Assembly: GCA_039707465.1 (NCBI GenBank)
Contig: CM077651.1
Coordinates: 19,475,519 to 19,539,518 of the forward strand
Direction of reading: 5' to 3'
Origin: Rhabdophis nuchalis
Lineage: Eukaryota > Chordata > Lepidosauria > Squamata > Natricidae
DNA: 64,000 bases
A program made the translations under genes and the position numbers. Numbering within the stretch: the first letter of the stretch is position 1; each line of letters begins with the position of its first letter. Below are positions 45,171-55,474 of this stretch, piece after piece. The notes beneath the pieces are model-generated. The model was not told where the DNA came from and made no database searches. It saw nothing but the letters and a program-made list of their open reading frames with translations.

Positions 45171-45178
45171 TTACAAGG

Positions 45179-45445
45179 CAGTGGTGGGTTCCAGCAGCCA
45201 CTACTGCCAGTTTGCTAAGGGACATGCCATGCATGTGCGCACATTGTGCTTGCATGTGCAGCACAACAAAAATTGCTCTGTGCATGTGCAGAAGCCAAAA
45301 ACAAGATGGAGGCACCTATAGTGCCACTGGGTGAACCGGTTTTGGGGCATGGCAGGCCTGGGTCACTGCCAGTTGCAGTGACCCTGGCCGCCAAGCTATT
45401 ACCATTTCAGCCAAACCGGTCCAAACCAATAGGAACCCACCACTG
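45179..45445. mobile_element. Non-autonomous hAT-type element, 267 bp
   Basis: Ends CAGTGGTGGGTTCC and GGAACCCACCACTG, exact inverted repeats of 14 bp. Flanks TTACAAGG (45,171-45,178) and TTAAAATG (45,446-45,453) match at 6 of 8. Interior resembles the 8114 copy, with 'gcgcacattgtgcttgcatg'. Confidence 0.88.
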
Positions 45446-45598
45446 TTAAAATGCTTACAAAACCACGGAAATGCAAAGGGAAATGCCAATTTTCTCACAC
45501 TTTCAATTGAACCAGAGTAAAATCAGACATTACTTAACTTGGTTCTCCAAAGCAAATAATGTCAACCCAATTGTGGACCTATCACACAGCATGCAAGT

Positions 45599-45759
45599 CA
45601 GAGGTGGTATTCAGCTGGTTCTCTCTGGTTCGGGCAAACTGGTAGCCGCGATTGCAGGAGGTTTCGTCCACCCCCCACCCCGGATATGATGTGCGAGCAC
45701 TGCACATGCGCTGTGGTGTATTTGTGAATGGTAGGGGAAGTAAGTGAATCCCACCACTG
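45599..45759. mobile_element. Non-autonomous hAT-type element, 161 bp
   Basis: Ends CAGAGGTGGTATTCAG and GTGAATCCCACCACTG; perfect 8-bp duplication ATGCAAGT at 45,591-45,598 and 45,760-45,767. Confidence 0.93.
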
Positions 45760-46013
45760 ATGCAAGTTAGTCTGGCTTCACCTAATTTAGAAAGTGTGAA
45801 AGAATACAAGAAACCCAGCATTCTTTCACTTTTGTAATTGTTTTATTCTGGGTCATCAGGAAAAGAAAGAGAGAAAAAGATGACAGAGGACTAAAAGTTG
45901 ACCATACTGCCATAATATACACATTTGGTACTTGCTTTTCCCCCTTATTTTGCAAGGCATTTTTTCCTAATCAATAGCTTCCCCAGTTACATTTGTGCAA
46001 CATTGCATTTTTT

Positions 46014-46125
46014 TAAAGCAAATTATATTTTGGAAACTATGCCTATGTGTATTTATAATATTTGTGTACGTTGTGTGTAGACAACTGAATATATCCACTG
46101 AAGCCAGAAACTTCAAAATACAGCG
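46014..46125. repeat. Local duplication, copy 1
   Basis: About 112 bp ('aaagcaaattatattttgga' to 'aacttcaaaatacagc') recurs at 47,229-47,340 with a few substitutions and small indels. Same orientation, 1.2 kb apart. Confidence 0.9.
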
Positions 46126-46835
46126 TTTGGATGATATTATCTTTTTAACAAAATCACATATGAAATTTTTCTTTGGAGCAAACATATTGCTTGCATTATG
46201 TCCTGAATTTTTTCACAAAAAAAAACCCAAAACCAGGAAAAAATATATTAGATTCCAATAAAAATATACCTTTTAAAAAAGAAATAAAGCAGAGGGAAAA
46301 ATGGATTAATTTAATAAATCATTCTGAGATGCAATATATAGAAATATAAATGCATATAAACACACACAATTGCAAATGTATCAACAATCCATAATTTTTA
46401 CGCCAACACGACCTTCCGAAGCAAAGAAATAAATTAATCTGAGTTCCTGCCATTTTTATGCATTCCATTTATTTACAAATGTTTATCTTAGTATATTCAG
46501 TTTATAATAATTTAAATCAGTATGATACCACATCAAATTATTTAATAAAAATGAAATGAGATTAGAAATTAATGTTAATTAGATATCTATGTATGATCTG
46601 CTTGCAGTTTTTGTTTTCAGCGGGATGTTTATTGTTCCTCTTAATGCTCATTTGATCTTTATAAGCTACCAAAGAATTCGCCTTTGCTAATTCATGATGA
46701 TTTTGAAAAAAACACTGTTCAAAATATATAAATGAAAACAAATTAAAACTTATTGTAATGGGACCCAGTTCGGTCAAGGTTCAGCCATTGGAGGGGCATG
46801 AGGCTAGAAAGTGGCAGTCTATGAGTTTTAGTTTT
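46126..46835. other. No recognisable feature
   Basis: AT-rich spacer. Confidence 0.5.
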
Positions 46836-46843
46836 GCCTTAGC

Positions 46844-46980
46844 CAGTGGTGGGATTCAGGCAATTCACACCACTTTGGGAGAACCAATTGTTAAGTTTCT
46901 GGGCAATGTGGTGAACTGGTTGTTGGAAGAAATAATTAGGGCAGTGTACCAGTTGTTAAATTATTTGAATCCCACCACTG
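46844..46980. mobile_element. Non-autonomous hAT-type element, 137 bp
   Basis: Ends CAGTGGTGGGATTC and GAATCCCACCACTG, exact 14-bp inverted repeats, with perfect duplication GCCTTAGC at 46,836-46,843 and 46,981-46,988. Confidence 0.95.
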
Positions 46981-47228
46981 GCCTTAGCCATGAAGTCTGT
47001 GTCACCTTGGGCCAACCATTCTCTCTCAGCCCAACCCACATCAGAGGTTTCTTGCTTTAGGGGAAATAAGAGGAGGAAGGGGTATTGTATATGTTACCCA
47101 CCTTGAGTTATTTGTGAAAATAATAAAGGTGAGATACAAATACATTAATAGATAAACAAAATAAAATAAATGAAGATGAAACAGTGGCAGAAATCAGAAA
47201 ACAAACAAAAACTACTGTTTTTTTTTTT

Positions 47229-47340
47229 AAAGCAAATTATATTTTGGAGACTATCCCTATGTGTATTAATAATATTTGTGTACATTGTGTGTATACAACT
47301 GATATATCCACTGAAGCCAGAAACTTCAAAATACAGCATT
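47229..47340. repeat. Local duplication, copy 2
   Basis: Homolog of 46,014-46,125. Left of it lies a T-run directly before 'aaagcaaatt', as in copy 1. Confidence 0.9.
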
Positions 47341-48489
47341 TCAGAAGTTAATTCAATAGATATTATATTTGCTGAGTCCTAGAGAAGTATTGGGGGTATA
47401 TAATCTCGGGAGATTATCCACCAAATGGATAGTGGGTGAAGACCCCTCCTATGGCTGAACTTTTAGTTGAAAAACAGAGGGGGAAAATGGATCATTATAG
47501 AGGAAGCTTTCGGGGGAATGATATGGTAGTGGAGTTTTGCTTTAATAAAGCAATTTGTCGAAGAAGAAGATTGTGAGGATTGGAAGAAAATTGTTCAAAG
47601 TATGGCCCAGAAGGTATTGCAGCATAGAGCTGATTTGGAAAAGAGAAGATGGTTTTTTCTCAGGCTCGATGCCCCCTGTGTTCAACCTTGCTACATTTTT
47701 GATCTTGTATTTGACTAGCCTATTTTTCTGGAGGTCAGAAGCAAAGCTCAGCAATTATTTATTTTCCCCGATGGTAAGAAATGTGGCTAATATTAGACAT
47801 TCCGATGATCAAATCGGAAAAAAACAAACCCTCTAGTGGCACTTAAAAGGACATTAGCAGATGGACAGAATGGGAATCTTAATGAAAAGAAAGCATCTAC
47901 TTATACCAAAGGGGTCTTCATGGTATTCTTAGCTCAGAGAAGGGGACAAAATGTGGCCCAGTGTTTTAAATAAGCATTTGTCTCATGTAGTTTTGCACCA
48001 GGGACACGAATTTTTGAGGAAGCTCCCATAATTAATATCCCAAGGCTCACTTTGCTTTAATGTGAATAGATCAGTTGCTGAGGCTGCATTTTAAATCACC
48101 TCAGGCATAAAGTGAAGTTGAACTGAACTGTTTTACTGTTAGGAAGCCGTCGGAGAACCACTATTCATCCAAAATGAAAGTCATTTCCCAAGTTACAATT
48201 TTTCATCTCCTAAGTTATATTTATAGTAACCTAAATCTGTAAGATACTGACTTGCCCAGGGCCAAAATATTGAAATGCTATCATTTGAATACAGCTTGCT
48301 TCAGCCATGTCCAATACCATTTTTCCCACTTGGTCATATTATCCTTTAAAATGTAGACATTGTATTTCTTCTTGGCTAAGAAAAATGCATCAAGTATAGG
48401 TAATATGTGGTGCATCCTGAATCCTTACATAGCATAGAGTAGGAAAATGTATTTGAGATGAAGAGTCTTATATCTGAAAATAGAATTGT
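47341..48489. other. No recognisable feature
   Basis: AT-rich. The 93-codon frame at 47,555-47,836 shows no motif. Confidence 0.5.
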
Positions 48490-48830
48490 CAAATCACGGA
48501 ATTATGGAATTGGAATTGACCACTTCCAGCCTTCTGCAAAGCCAATTAAAACCTATACGAATGCCCTAACTTCTTCTTCAAAATTTCCATAAGTAGACAG
48601 TTCTACTGCTGCCTTATATTATTTCTGGGATGTTTTCTCTTATATTTAAACAACATCTATCCACCTGCAATGTATACATATTATTTCTTTGGCTATAAAA
48701 AGAATTCATGATAAAATACCCTATAGCACTCTGTTATGATCCTGAGAAAACAGATATTATGTTTTCCCTCAGCCTCTCTTTCTCCAGACTGAACATCCCA
48801 AATTACTTCAACCTGTTCTTATGCCTTCAG
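48490..48830 (-). mobile_element. Possible very old CR1 fragment
   Basis: Order of phrases ('tggaattggaattgaccact', 'ctccagactgaacatccca') resembles the CR1 3' region read on the opposite strand, but divergence is high. Confidence 0.35.
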
Positions 48831-49010
48831 GTCTTTGTATTGCCTCCTCAGTATCTGGCCTATCCTGTCAAATGTCATTCTAGAGAAATGGTGTTTAGAA
48901 ATAAGACATTCCAAAGCAGCTAGATGAATTTGCAGCTTCACTAACAATTTATTGTGGGCTATCTAGTAATAGGAATAGGAATAAGAAGTCATAATGCTGC
49001 ATGGGATAAA
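48791..49010. repeat. 220-bp segment with a homolog at 53,745-53,964
   Basis: From 'gaacatcccaaatta' to 'gctgcatgggataaa'. The same 220-bp length is found at 53,745-53,964 with roughly one difference in ten bases. No duplication flanks this copy. Confidence 0.93.
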
Positions 49011-49021
49011 CAGCTCTGATG

Positions 49022-49042
49022 ATTTTGGATAATAATTAAAGA

Positions 49043-49073
<31 letters not shown>
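49022..49073. repeat. (CA)n microsatellite
   Basis: CACA units interrupted once by TA. Confidence 0.93.
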
Positions 49074-49074
<1 letters not shown>

Positions 49075-49621
49075 GCAAAACACAGAAACACTTTTATTGT
49101 CAACGAGAAACCAACCATCGTTTTATAATGCTCCTAATTTGGTTTTCAAATCAATATTCATCCCCAAACTTCCAGCCTCATGAGATAGATAGATAATATT
49201 TATTTTGGCCAATGATCAGATAAAACAAAACATATTTCAGCTAATTACATCAGAAAGAGGGGGAAAACAAATAAACAAAATAATTATATAGCCATAAAAT
49301 GTGTAAATATGGTTATGGGAAGTTATTGTGCAGTAGTCAACTTTTTGCGCATATTCACAGCAGCTACACTACATAAAAAAAGAAGCAGTAAGATTACAGG
49401 GCGTAATTCAATCAAATAGAGGTGCTCTCAACCTCTCCCTCTCCATTTATTTCAGTAGGAGAAAATTAATTAGACATTTAACAAGCTGTTTTGTGCTGCT
49501 TCTTTTTCACACTGTCCAAATTCATCATTACAATTATTGATCAGGAATCAACAGTACATTCATTTTAATTTAACTCGCAGAGCATTTTACTTTAGACCAT
49601 CACGATCATAATTTGACAAAT
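49074..49621. other. No recognisable feature
   Basis: AT-rich; short GATA run near 49,183. Confidence 0.5.
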
Positions 49622-49740
49622 ACAGTAACTCCTTGACTTATGACCACAACTGATCCCAAAATTTCAGTTGCTAAATGAGACGATTGTTAAGTGAGTTTCC
49701 CCCCCCCCCCCATTTTACAACCTTTCTTTACTGGTTGCAA
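49622..49740 (+). mobile_element. TIR DNA transposon fragment, GTTAAGTGA family
   Basis: Left end only: 'cagtaactccttgacttatg', 'accacaactgatccc', 'gttaagtgagtttcc', then a poly-C run where the 18.8-kb copy has 'gccccattttatgacc'. Confidence 0.72.
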
Positions 49741-49776
49741 GAATAAGCTTTATGGTTCATAATCTGATAGAAGATA

Positions 49777-50085
49777 CTCTGGAACGACTTACCCCCTGAA
49801 CTCCGCACCATCTCCGACCTCCGCCTCTTCCGCAAGTGTCTGAAGACACACCTATTTCATCTAGCCGGCCTAGCGTAACCTCCATACTGACTATTAGATA
49901 GTTTTTAAACTTGGGATTTTAATTCGGTTTTTAGCGCAGGGTTTATTTATTAGAATAAGTATTTTAAATTTTATATATTTTATATATTTTGTATGTATTT
50001 TAACATCCCTGTGCGCCGCCCTGGGTCCTAACAAGGAGAAGGGCGGGGTATAAATTTAATAAAATAAATAAAATAAAATAAAATA
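49777..50085 (+). mobile_element. L2-clade LINE, 3' end
   Basis: Starts inside 'LWNDLPPELRTISDLRLFRK' coding sequence, ends 'KTHLFHLAGLA', then a 3' UTR with 'tttagcgcagggtt', the hairpin block near 50,012-50,050 and an AAAAT tail. Confidence 0.92.
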
Positions 50086-51139
50086 CTGCATGTAAAATTA
50101 TTTGGTCCTTTTAGCCACAGGACAAAGAGGGCAGCTCTCAATTCTTGATAAGAGTCCTTATAGTATAAACACTGTTTTTATACTTCAGTCATCATCTTCA
50201 CTTTCCCTGCATTTCTTTGGCTTAAGAATATCGATTTAATCTTTTCTTCCTTAGCTTTTTGGACCCTGCTACAAATATACTCTGGGGAAAATCAGCCAAC
50301 ACTTTATTCTTTAAGCCTTTCTTCCTTGAGATTTGAAATCTACTCTGCACAAGAATAGCAACCCCATTGAAAATAGTCATAAAATTATTAGATTATCTCC
50401 GAAGGGGAGTTGTGTCTTTCAATGCATATTTAAGTAGCATGGAAGAAGTGAACCATAGCTTCTATGCAGGACACCATAAAAGGTCAAAGTAAAATTTGTC
50501 TATCAGATATTTCTGATGGACTGTTTTTGGCTGTTATATGTTTATCATCTCCATCAGCCGGAGACCTTCAATAATTATTGCTACATCTTTGGACTAAATG
50601 GCACAATGAAATTTCAGTTCAATATAGAGATGTTTTGTTTCCTGCCTTGCAAGTGGAATTTAAATGTTTAATAGAGATGAATGTGTATTATAACTTTTGA
50701 TCCAGTAATATTCATAGCAGAAATTAGATTGTCTCAAATCATCTCAGCCATTTTATACACCACTGTTACTGTTATTGCTATTACTAGTATTTAATGCCCA
50801 CTTTGTGCAGTAGTTGTAATGGCATTTCATTAACACTACAAAGAAAAACTTTATGTGGTAAAGATACTCGAGTGAAGCTTATGATACTTCCATCAGGAAA
50901 AAAAAAATTCAAATACATTCCTTAAATGTACCTTCCCTCTCTATTAATTATAATAGTCCTAATAAATGCCTCATGATAATAATTGATATTTTCTTTTCTT
51001 TTTTAGACTAATCTAGACTAAAAGAAAAGAAAACACTTCCTTGATTCTATAAAAATGATATTTTTTTCACCCTAAGGGAATATATGGGTTTAATTTTGTT
51101 CACCTGTTACCCTAAACTGCCTAACTCTCTCTTATCATC
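50086..51139. other. No recognisable feature
   Basis: AT-rich spacer of about 1 kb. Confidence 0.5.
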
Positions 51140-51149
51140 ACTCTCATAT

Positions 51150-51273
51150 CTATCATCCATCCATCTATCCATCTATCCATCTATTCATCTATCCATCCAT
51201 CCATCCCATCCATCCATACATCCTATCCATACATCCATACATACATCCATACATCCATTTATTTGTCCATCCA

Positions 51274-51348
<75 letters not shown>

Positions 51349-51349
51349 T
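51150..51349. repeat. (ATCC)n/(ATCT)n microsatellite
   Basis: Irregular ATCC/ATAC units followed by about 19 ATCT units. Confidence 0.97.
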
Positions 51350-51432
51350 TGTTGCAAGAAAATCTGCAGGGGAGAATAATCTGCCTTTTACCCAGGGAGG
51401 AACAGAGAAAATGAAAGGAAAGGTATGACTAA

Positions 51433-51541
51433 AGCAATAGCAATAGCACTTAGACTTATATATCACTTCACAGTGCTTCATAACCCTCTCTAAGTGGTTT
51501 ACAGACTCAGCATATCTCCCCCAACAATCTGGATCCTCATA
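51433..51541 (-). mobile_element. Sauria-type SINE, 3' fragment
   Basis: 'agcaatagcaatagcactta', 'ctctctaagtggtttacag' and 'cccccaacaatctggatcc' match the 3' half of the copy at 43,606. The tRNA-like head is absent. Confidence 0.88.
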
Positions 51542-52579
51542 ATAATATATTTAAGGCAGAGACATAAGGTTGATAGAAAGATCAAGCAAGATCTTCTTCA
51601 TGAGAACTGCACCGTGTAAAGGAAAACAATTAAGACCTATCTTTGCGGGCCATCTCTTTGAATAATGGCTCTTTCCTTGCACATTTTTTAACCACTGGAT
51701 GATTAGTAGTTCAATTTAGTATTGCTGATTCAGTTGACCCTGCCAGAGTTATTGTTGCAATCTCTTTAGTTTTGATTTGCTTTTTTTAATTGTTTAATAT
51801 TTAACCTAATATGAGCTGGTAATTATACTTTTTATTTAGTCGATGCCTTTTATATTTTAATAAATCACCGTCACTATGTGTTTCCTATAAAACCATGGCT
51901 GATCAATTTTTGACATAAGAAGCTAAAGGTTCTGCATTCTTAAAATGTCTCATTGATCTCAGTAGGAAAGATTTAAGTGTATGATTCCTGTAGAAATCAA
52001 TAGGATTTAACTTTGGCTGGATGGCCCCCTTAATTATAATCACAATCCAGTGTCTTTCTATATTTGTATTTTCTATTGTTGATATAGAACCAGCCTCTAA
52101 TTTGAGCTATGTTGCAGTCTTTGAAGAAAGTACCACATATATCTGGCTGATCAGGTTTGCAAAATACGTTACTGCTGGAAACAATACAGTGGAATGCATT
52201 ATCATTTATTTTTGGGACTAATATGGAAGATAGAAATTCCCCATGTAAGTCTCTTGGCTTACATTGTGCTAACATATGTAGGCAGGCTGTGTCTAAAATG
52301 ATATAAAATGTGATAACATCTGAAATGACAAAAATGTGACGGTATCCAAAATGTACACAAAGTGTTATAATATGAAAATTTACAACAACAAAAAAGATAA
52401 TAGCTACAATTATGTAAAGCACACTTCTGTAGTAGGAACTTGGCCCATCAAGATCCAGAAAGTCTTACTACCCCTTCAGTATGAGCCAATAATGTGTTGC
52501 AGCTGCCAAAACAGCCAATACAATTCTGGTCTGCATCAACAGAGGGATAGCATCAAGATCAGGAGAAGTGATAGTACTA
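51542..52579. other. No recognisable feature
   Basis: AT-rich. The 130-codon minus frame at 52,030-52,422 and the plus frame at 52,336-52,641 show no motif, though the end of the latter enters a CR1. Confidence 0.5.
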
Positions 52580-53049
52580 CTTTATGCCTGAGTAATGAGA
52601 CCACACACTTGGAATGCTCTGTCCAATTTTGGACACCATAATGTTCTGTTTTTACTGAAACTCCAGAAAGTGTGCAAAGAAGAGCAACACAGATAATAAA
52701 GCAGGAATGGGTTTCAGCCAGTACAGACTGGTATGGACATACCGGTTGGTGATATTTAGCGTACCTTAGTATAGCTGTTCATCCAGAGGCCCCGACAAGT
52801 CCACGGGGCGTGCGCTGCCCTCTTCTCTTTGATAGCTGCCTCATTTCCAGTGAAGGAGGTGGGGAATCCATACAGAGGGAGGAAAACACATGGATTCCTC
52901 ACCCGCGTCATTGGAAACGAGGTGGCTGTCAGAGGAGAGAGAAGTGCACACCCGTGGGCTTGTCCAACAAATCCTTGCCTCCTGTTCCTTCTTCGCCTGT
53001 TTGAAGAAGCCACATGGGTTAGAAAGGAAGGAAGGAAGGAAGGAAGGAA

Positions 53050-53119
<70 letters not shown>

Positions 53120-53705
53120 ACGAAAGAACTTATGATCATAATTGAGCCCAAAATTTTGGTTGCTAAAAAGAGCATTGTTAAGTGAGTTTCACCACATTTT
53201 CCAACTTGGTCATGCCCACCCAGTCACATGACTGCCAAGCCACTCCCACCCACTGAGCCACTCCCACAAAATAGGCCACACCTACAGAATTGGTTCTAAA
53301 AAAATTTGAAACCCACCACTGTAATAAAGGGTCTGGAGACTAAACTGTATGATGAAGGAGGTATGTCTTGTCTATCAAAAAGAAGGATTTATGGAGGCAT
53401 GATAACTGTCTGTTAGTACTTGATGGTCTGTGATATAGGGATTTAATGTTCTCCAAAACATCAGAGGGCAGAACAACAAGCAAAGGGCTAAAGAGAGATC
53501 AAACTTAGAAACAAGGATAAACTTTCCGACAATAAGAAGTATTAATGAAACTATTTTGCCTCCCAGACTTCTGAGTGCCCCATTACTGGAAGTTTTCAAA
53601 AATAGATTGGACAATGTTTTGATTAGGATGGCATATGGTTTCCTACCTTGAACAAGGGGTTGGACTAGAAGACCTCCAAGATCCCTTCAAGCCCTTCGAT
53701 GTTCT
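52580..53705 (+). mobile_element. CR1 LINE 3' part, split by a hAT element
   Basis: Left piece: 'gagaccacacacttggaatg' and 'aagaagagcaacac'. Right piece from 53,322: 'gggtctggagactaaactg', 'ggcatgataactgtctg', 'ttaatgaaactattttgcc', 'aatagattggacaatg' and 'gttggactagaagacctcc'. CR1 order is kept when the hAT element at 52,702-53,321 is removed. Confidence 0.8.
52702..53321. mobile_element. Composite hAT-type element, 620 bp, with internal microsatellite
   Basis: Ends CAGGAATGGGTTTC and GAAACCCACCACTG with a perfect 8-bp duplication TAATAAAG (52,694-52,701 and 53,322-53,329). Inside are GC-rich sequence, a GGAA/GAAA array (53,022-53,125), then a module 'cttatgatcataattgagcc' to 'gtcacatgactgcc' (about 53,127-53,240) related to the GTTAAGTGA family. 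Open frames across it are repeat-driven and not credible genes. Confidence 0.92.
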
Positions 53706-53709
53706 ATAT

Positions 53710-53996
53710 CTCCTGAATGGCTGTTTAATGGTAATAAAGAGGCAGAACATCCCAAATTATTTCAACCTCTAGTTATGCCTTCAGGTCTTTGTATTGCCTC
53801 CTCAGTATCTGGTCTATCCTGTCAAATGTCATTCTAGAGAGTTGGTGCTTAGAAATAAGACATTCCAAAGAAACTAGATGAACTTGCAGCTTCACTAACA
53901 ATTTATTGTGGACTACATAGTAATAGTAATAGGGATAAGAAACCATATTGCTGCATGGGGTAAACTCCTGAATGGCTGTTTAATGGTAATAAAGAG
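53710..53996. repeat. Duplicated segment flanked by perfect 32-bp direct repeats
   Basis: The 32-bp sequence beginning CTCCTGAATGGCTGTTTAAT occurs at 53,710-53,741 and 53,965-53,996 without a mismatch. Between them lie 223 bp, of which 220 (53,745-53,964) are homologous to 48,791-49,010. No A-tail and no inverted repeats were seen at the borders. Confidence 0.95.
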
Positions 53997-54716
53997 TATT
54001 TTTATTGCTCCACTTCTTGAGCCAGATTTTGAACAGTGACACATGGAGAAACTTCCTCTCAAGTGTCAATGGCCTCATAGGATTTTGTGATTGTGTTTCT
54101 TCAATTCTGTTGCTAAGTAACAGTAAGAAGCCACAGCCACAGCTTCAAGTCTACTTAAATTGCAGCACTTTCAACTCTGATTTTAAAAAAAATGCTCTGA
54201 AGTTCAGAATAAAAATGTGAATGGTTCTAGCAGCCGCTGGATTGAAGTACATTGATACATATTGCAGATTAAACACTACTCCTGAAGCTGTATGGCTTCT
54301 GATTTGTTAAACCAGGAAATATAAAATAGCATAATCAAAGAGTGAAGATTTTATACTCCTCAACCCAATGAAATATTGGCTGTGCTCTTAGAACACATAC
54401 ACAATCTTTCACCAAAGCACAGACAATTTTCAAGACAATCATCAAACATATATTTATGAGTGAATCACTGCACTATGAAATTAAAAAAAGGTACACCACT
54501 TAGTAAAGATTGTAATCTACTGCTATTATCACAACTTTATCAATATGAGCACAATGCCTAAATTGCCTGATACCAATTCATAAGTGGAAAAGCAAAAATC
54601 AAAATAGACAAATGCACACATTTCTCTACCACTCAAAATTTGGAATGGGGATTCTAATCTTAGAACAAGAGGGAATGAAAGAAATTGTCACATGATTATG
54701 ACATGACAACTCAATG
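53997..54716. other. No recognisable feature
   Basis: AT-rich spacer. Confidence 0.5.
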
Positions 54717-54724
54717 TCTTAGAC

Positions 54725-54859
54725 CAGGGATGTCCAAACTTGGGAACTTTAAGACTTGTGGACTTCAACTCCCAGAATTCCCCAGCCAGCCATGTTGGCT
54801 GGGGAATTCTGGAATTTGAAGTCTACAAGTCTTAAAGTTCCAAAGTTTGGACACGCCTG
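54725..54859. mobile_element. hAT-type foldback MITE
   Basis: 135 bp, CAGGGATGTCC to GGACACGCCTG, arms as in the 3377 copy. Perfect 8-bp duplication TCTTAGAC at 54,717-54,724 and 54,860-54,867. Confidence 0.93.
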
Positions 54860-54867
54860 TCTTAGAC

Positions 54868-55474
54868 AGTCAAATATTACCACCTGCTACCTTAGTTCCT
54901 AATTATAGCAGAGCATAATTACTTTTTCTTTAAAAATAAGAGAATATTTTCCCCATAATGTCTAGAATCTTTTCTTTAAAACCTTTCACAGTTGCTTCAG
55001 AGTTTATTGATTTTGATTTATTAATGTATTTATTTGTAATTGTTAGACCAGATTTAAAATATACAATATAGCACCTATGTCAGACAAAATAAATTAAAAA
55101 GGACATAGTAGATGAAAAATAACCAAAATACAAATATGTAGGATTTGGTACACAGGAACATCCCTAAAAGTTGTGTGTCCTGCTTCCTGGCTTTTGCTTC
55201 AGGTTGTGCAACTTTCAGTGCCTGCTATTGTCACATTGCAGGGAGTAAAAAAGTCCCCTGCGTTCTCAAAGGAGAGGGGTGGGGGAGAGAAGTAGAGTGA
55301 ATATGCTTGTGTTTTTGCTTCCATAACTTATGTGTGTGTTGTATATTAGGGAACGGTTTTCATCTTCTTCAAAAAAGTTTATTTGTATTCTGCAAATAAC
55401 AGTGGAGTTTTGTTGGTTGGTTGGTTTCACATATTGCTGTAGACTTCACTATGAATTAAATCATACAGACAGTA
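54868..55474. other. No recognisable feature
   Basis: AT-rich spacer with a short G-rich patch near 55,270. Confidence 0.5.

Noticed and set aside
52829..53185. 118-codon frame ending in KERKKERKK
   Set aside because: Lies wholly within the composite hAT element and its GAAA array.
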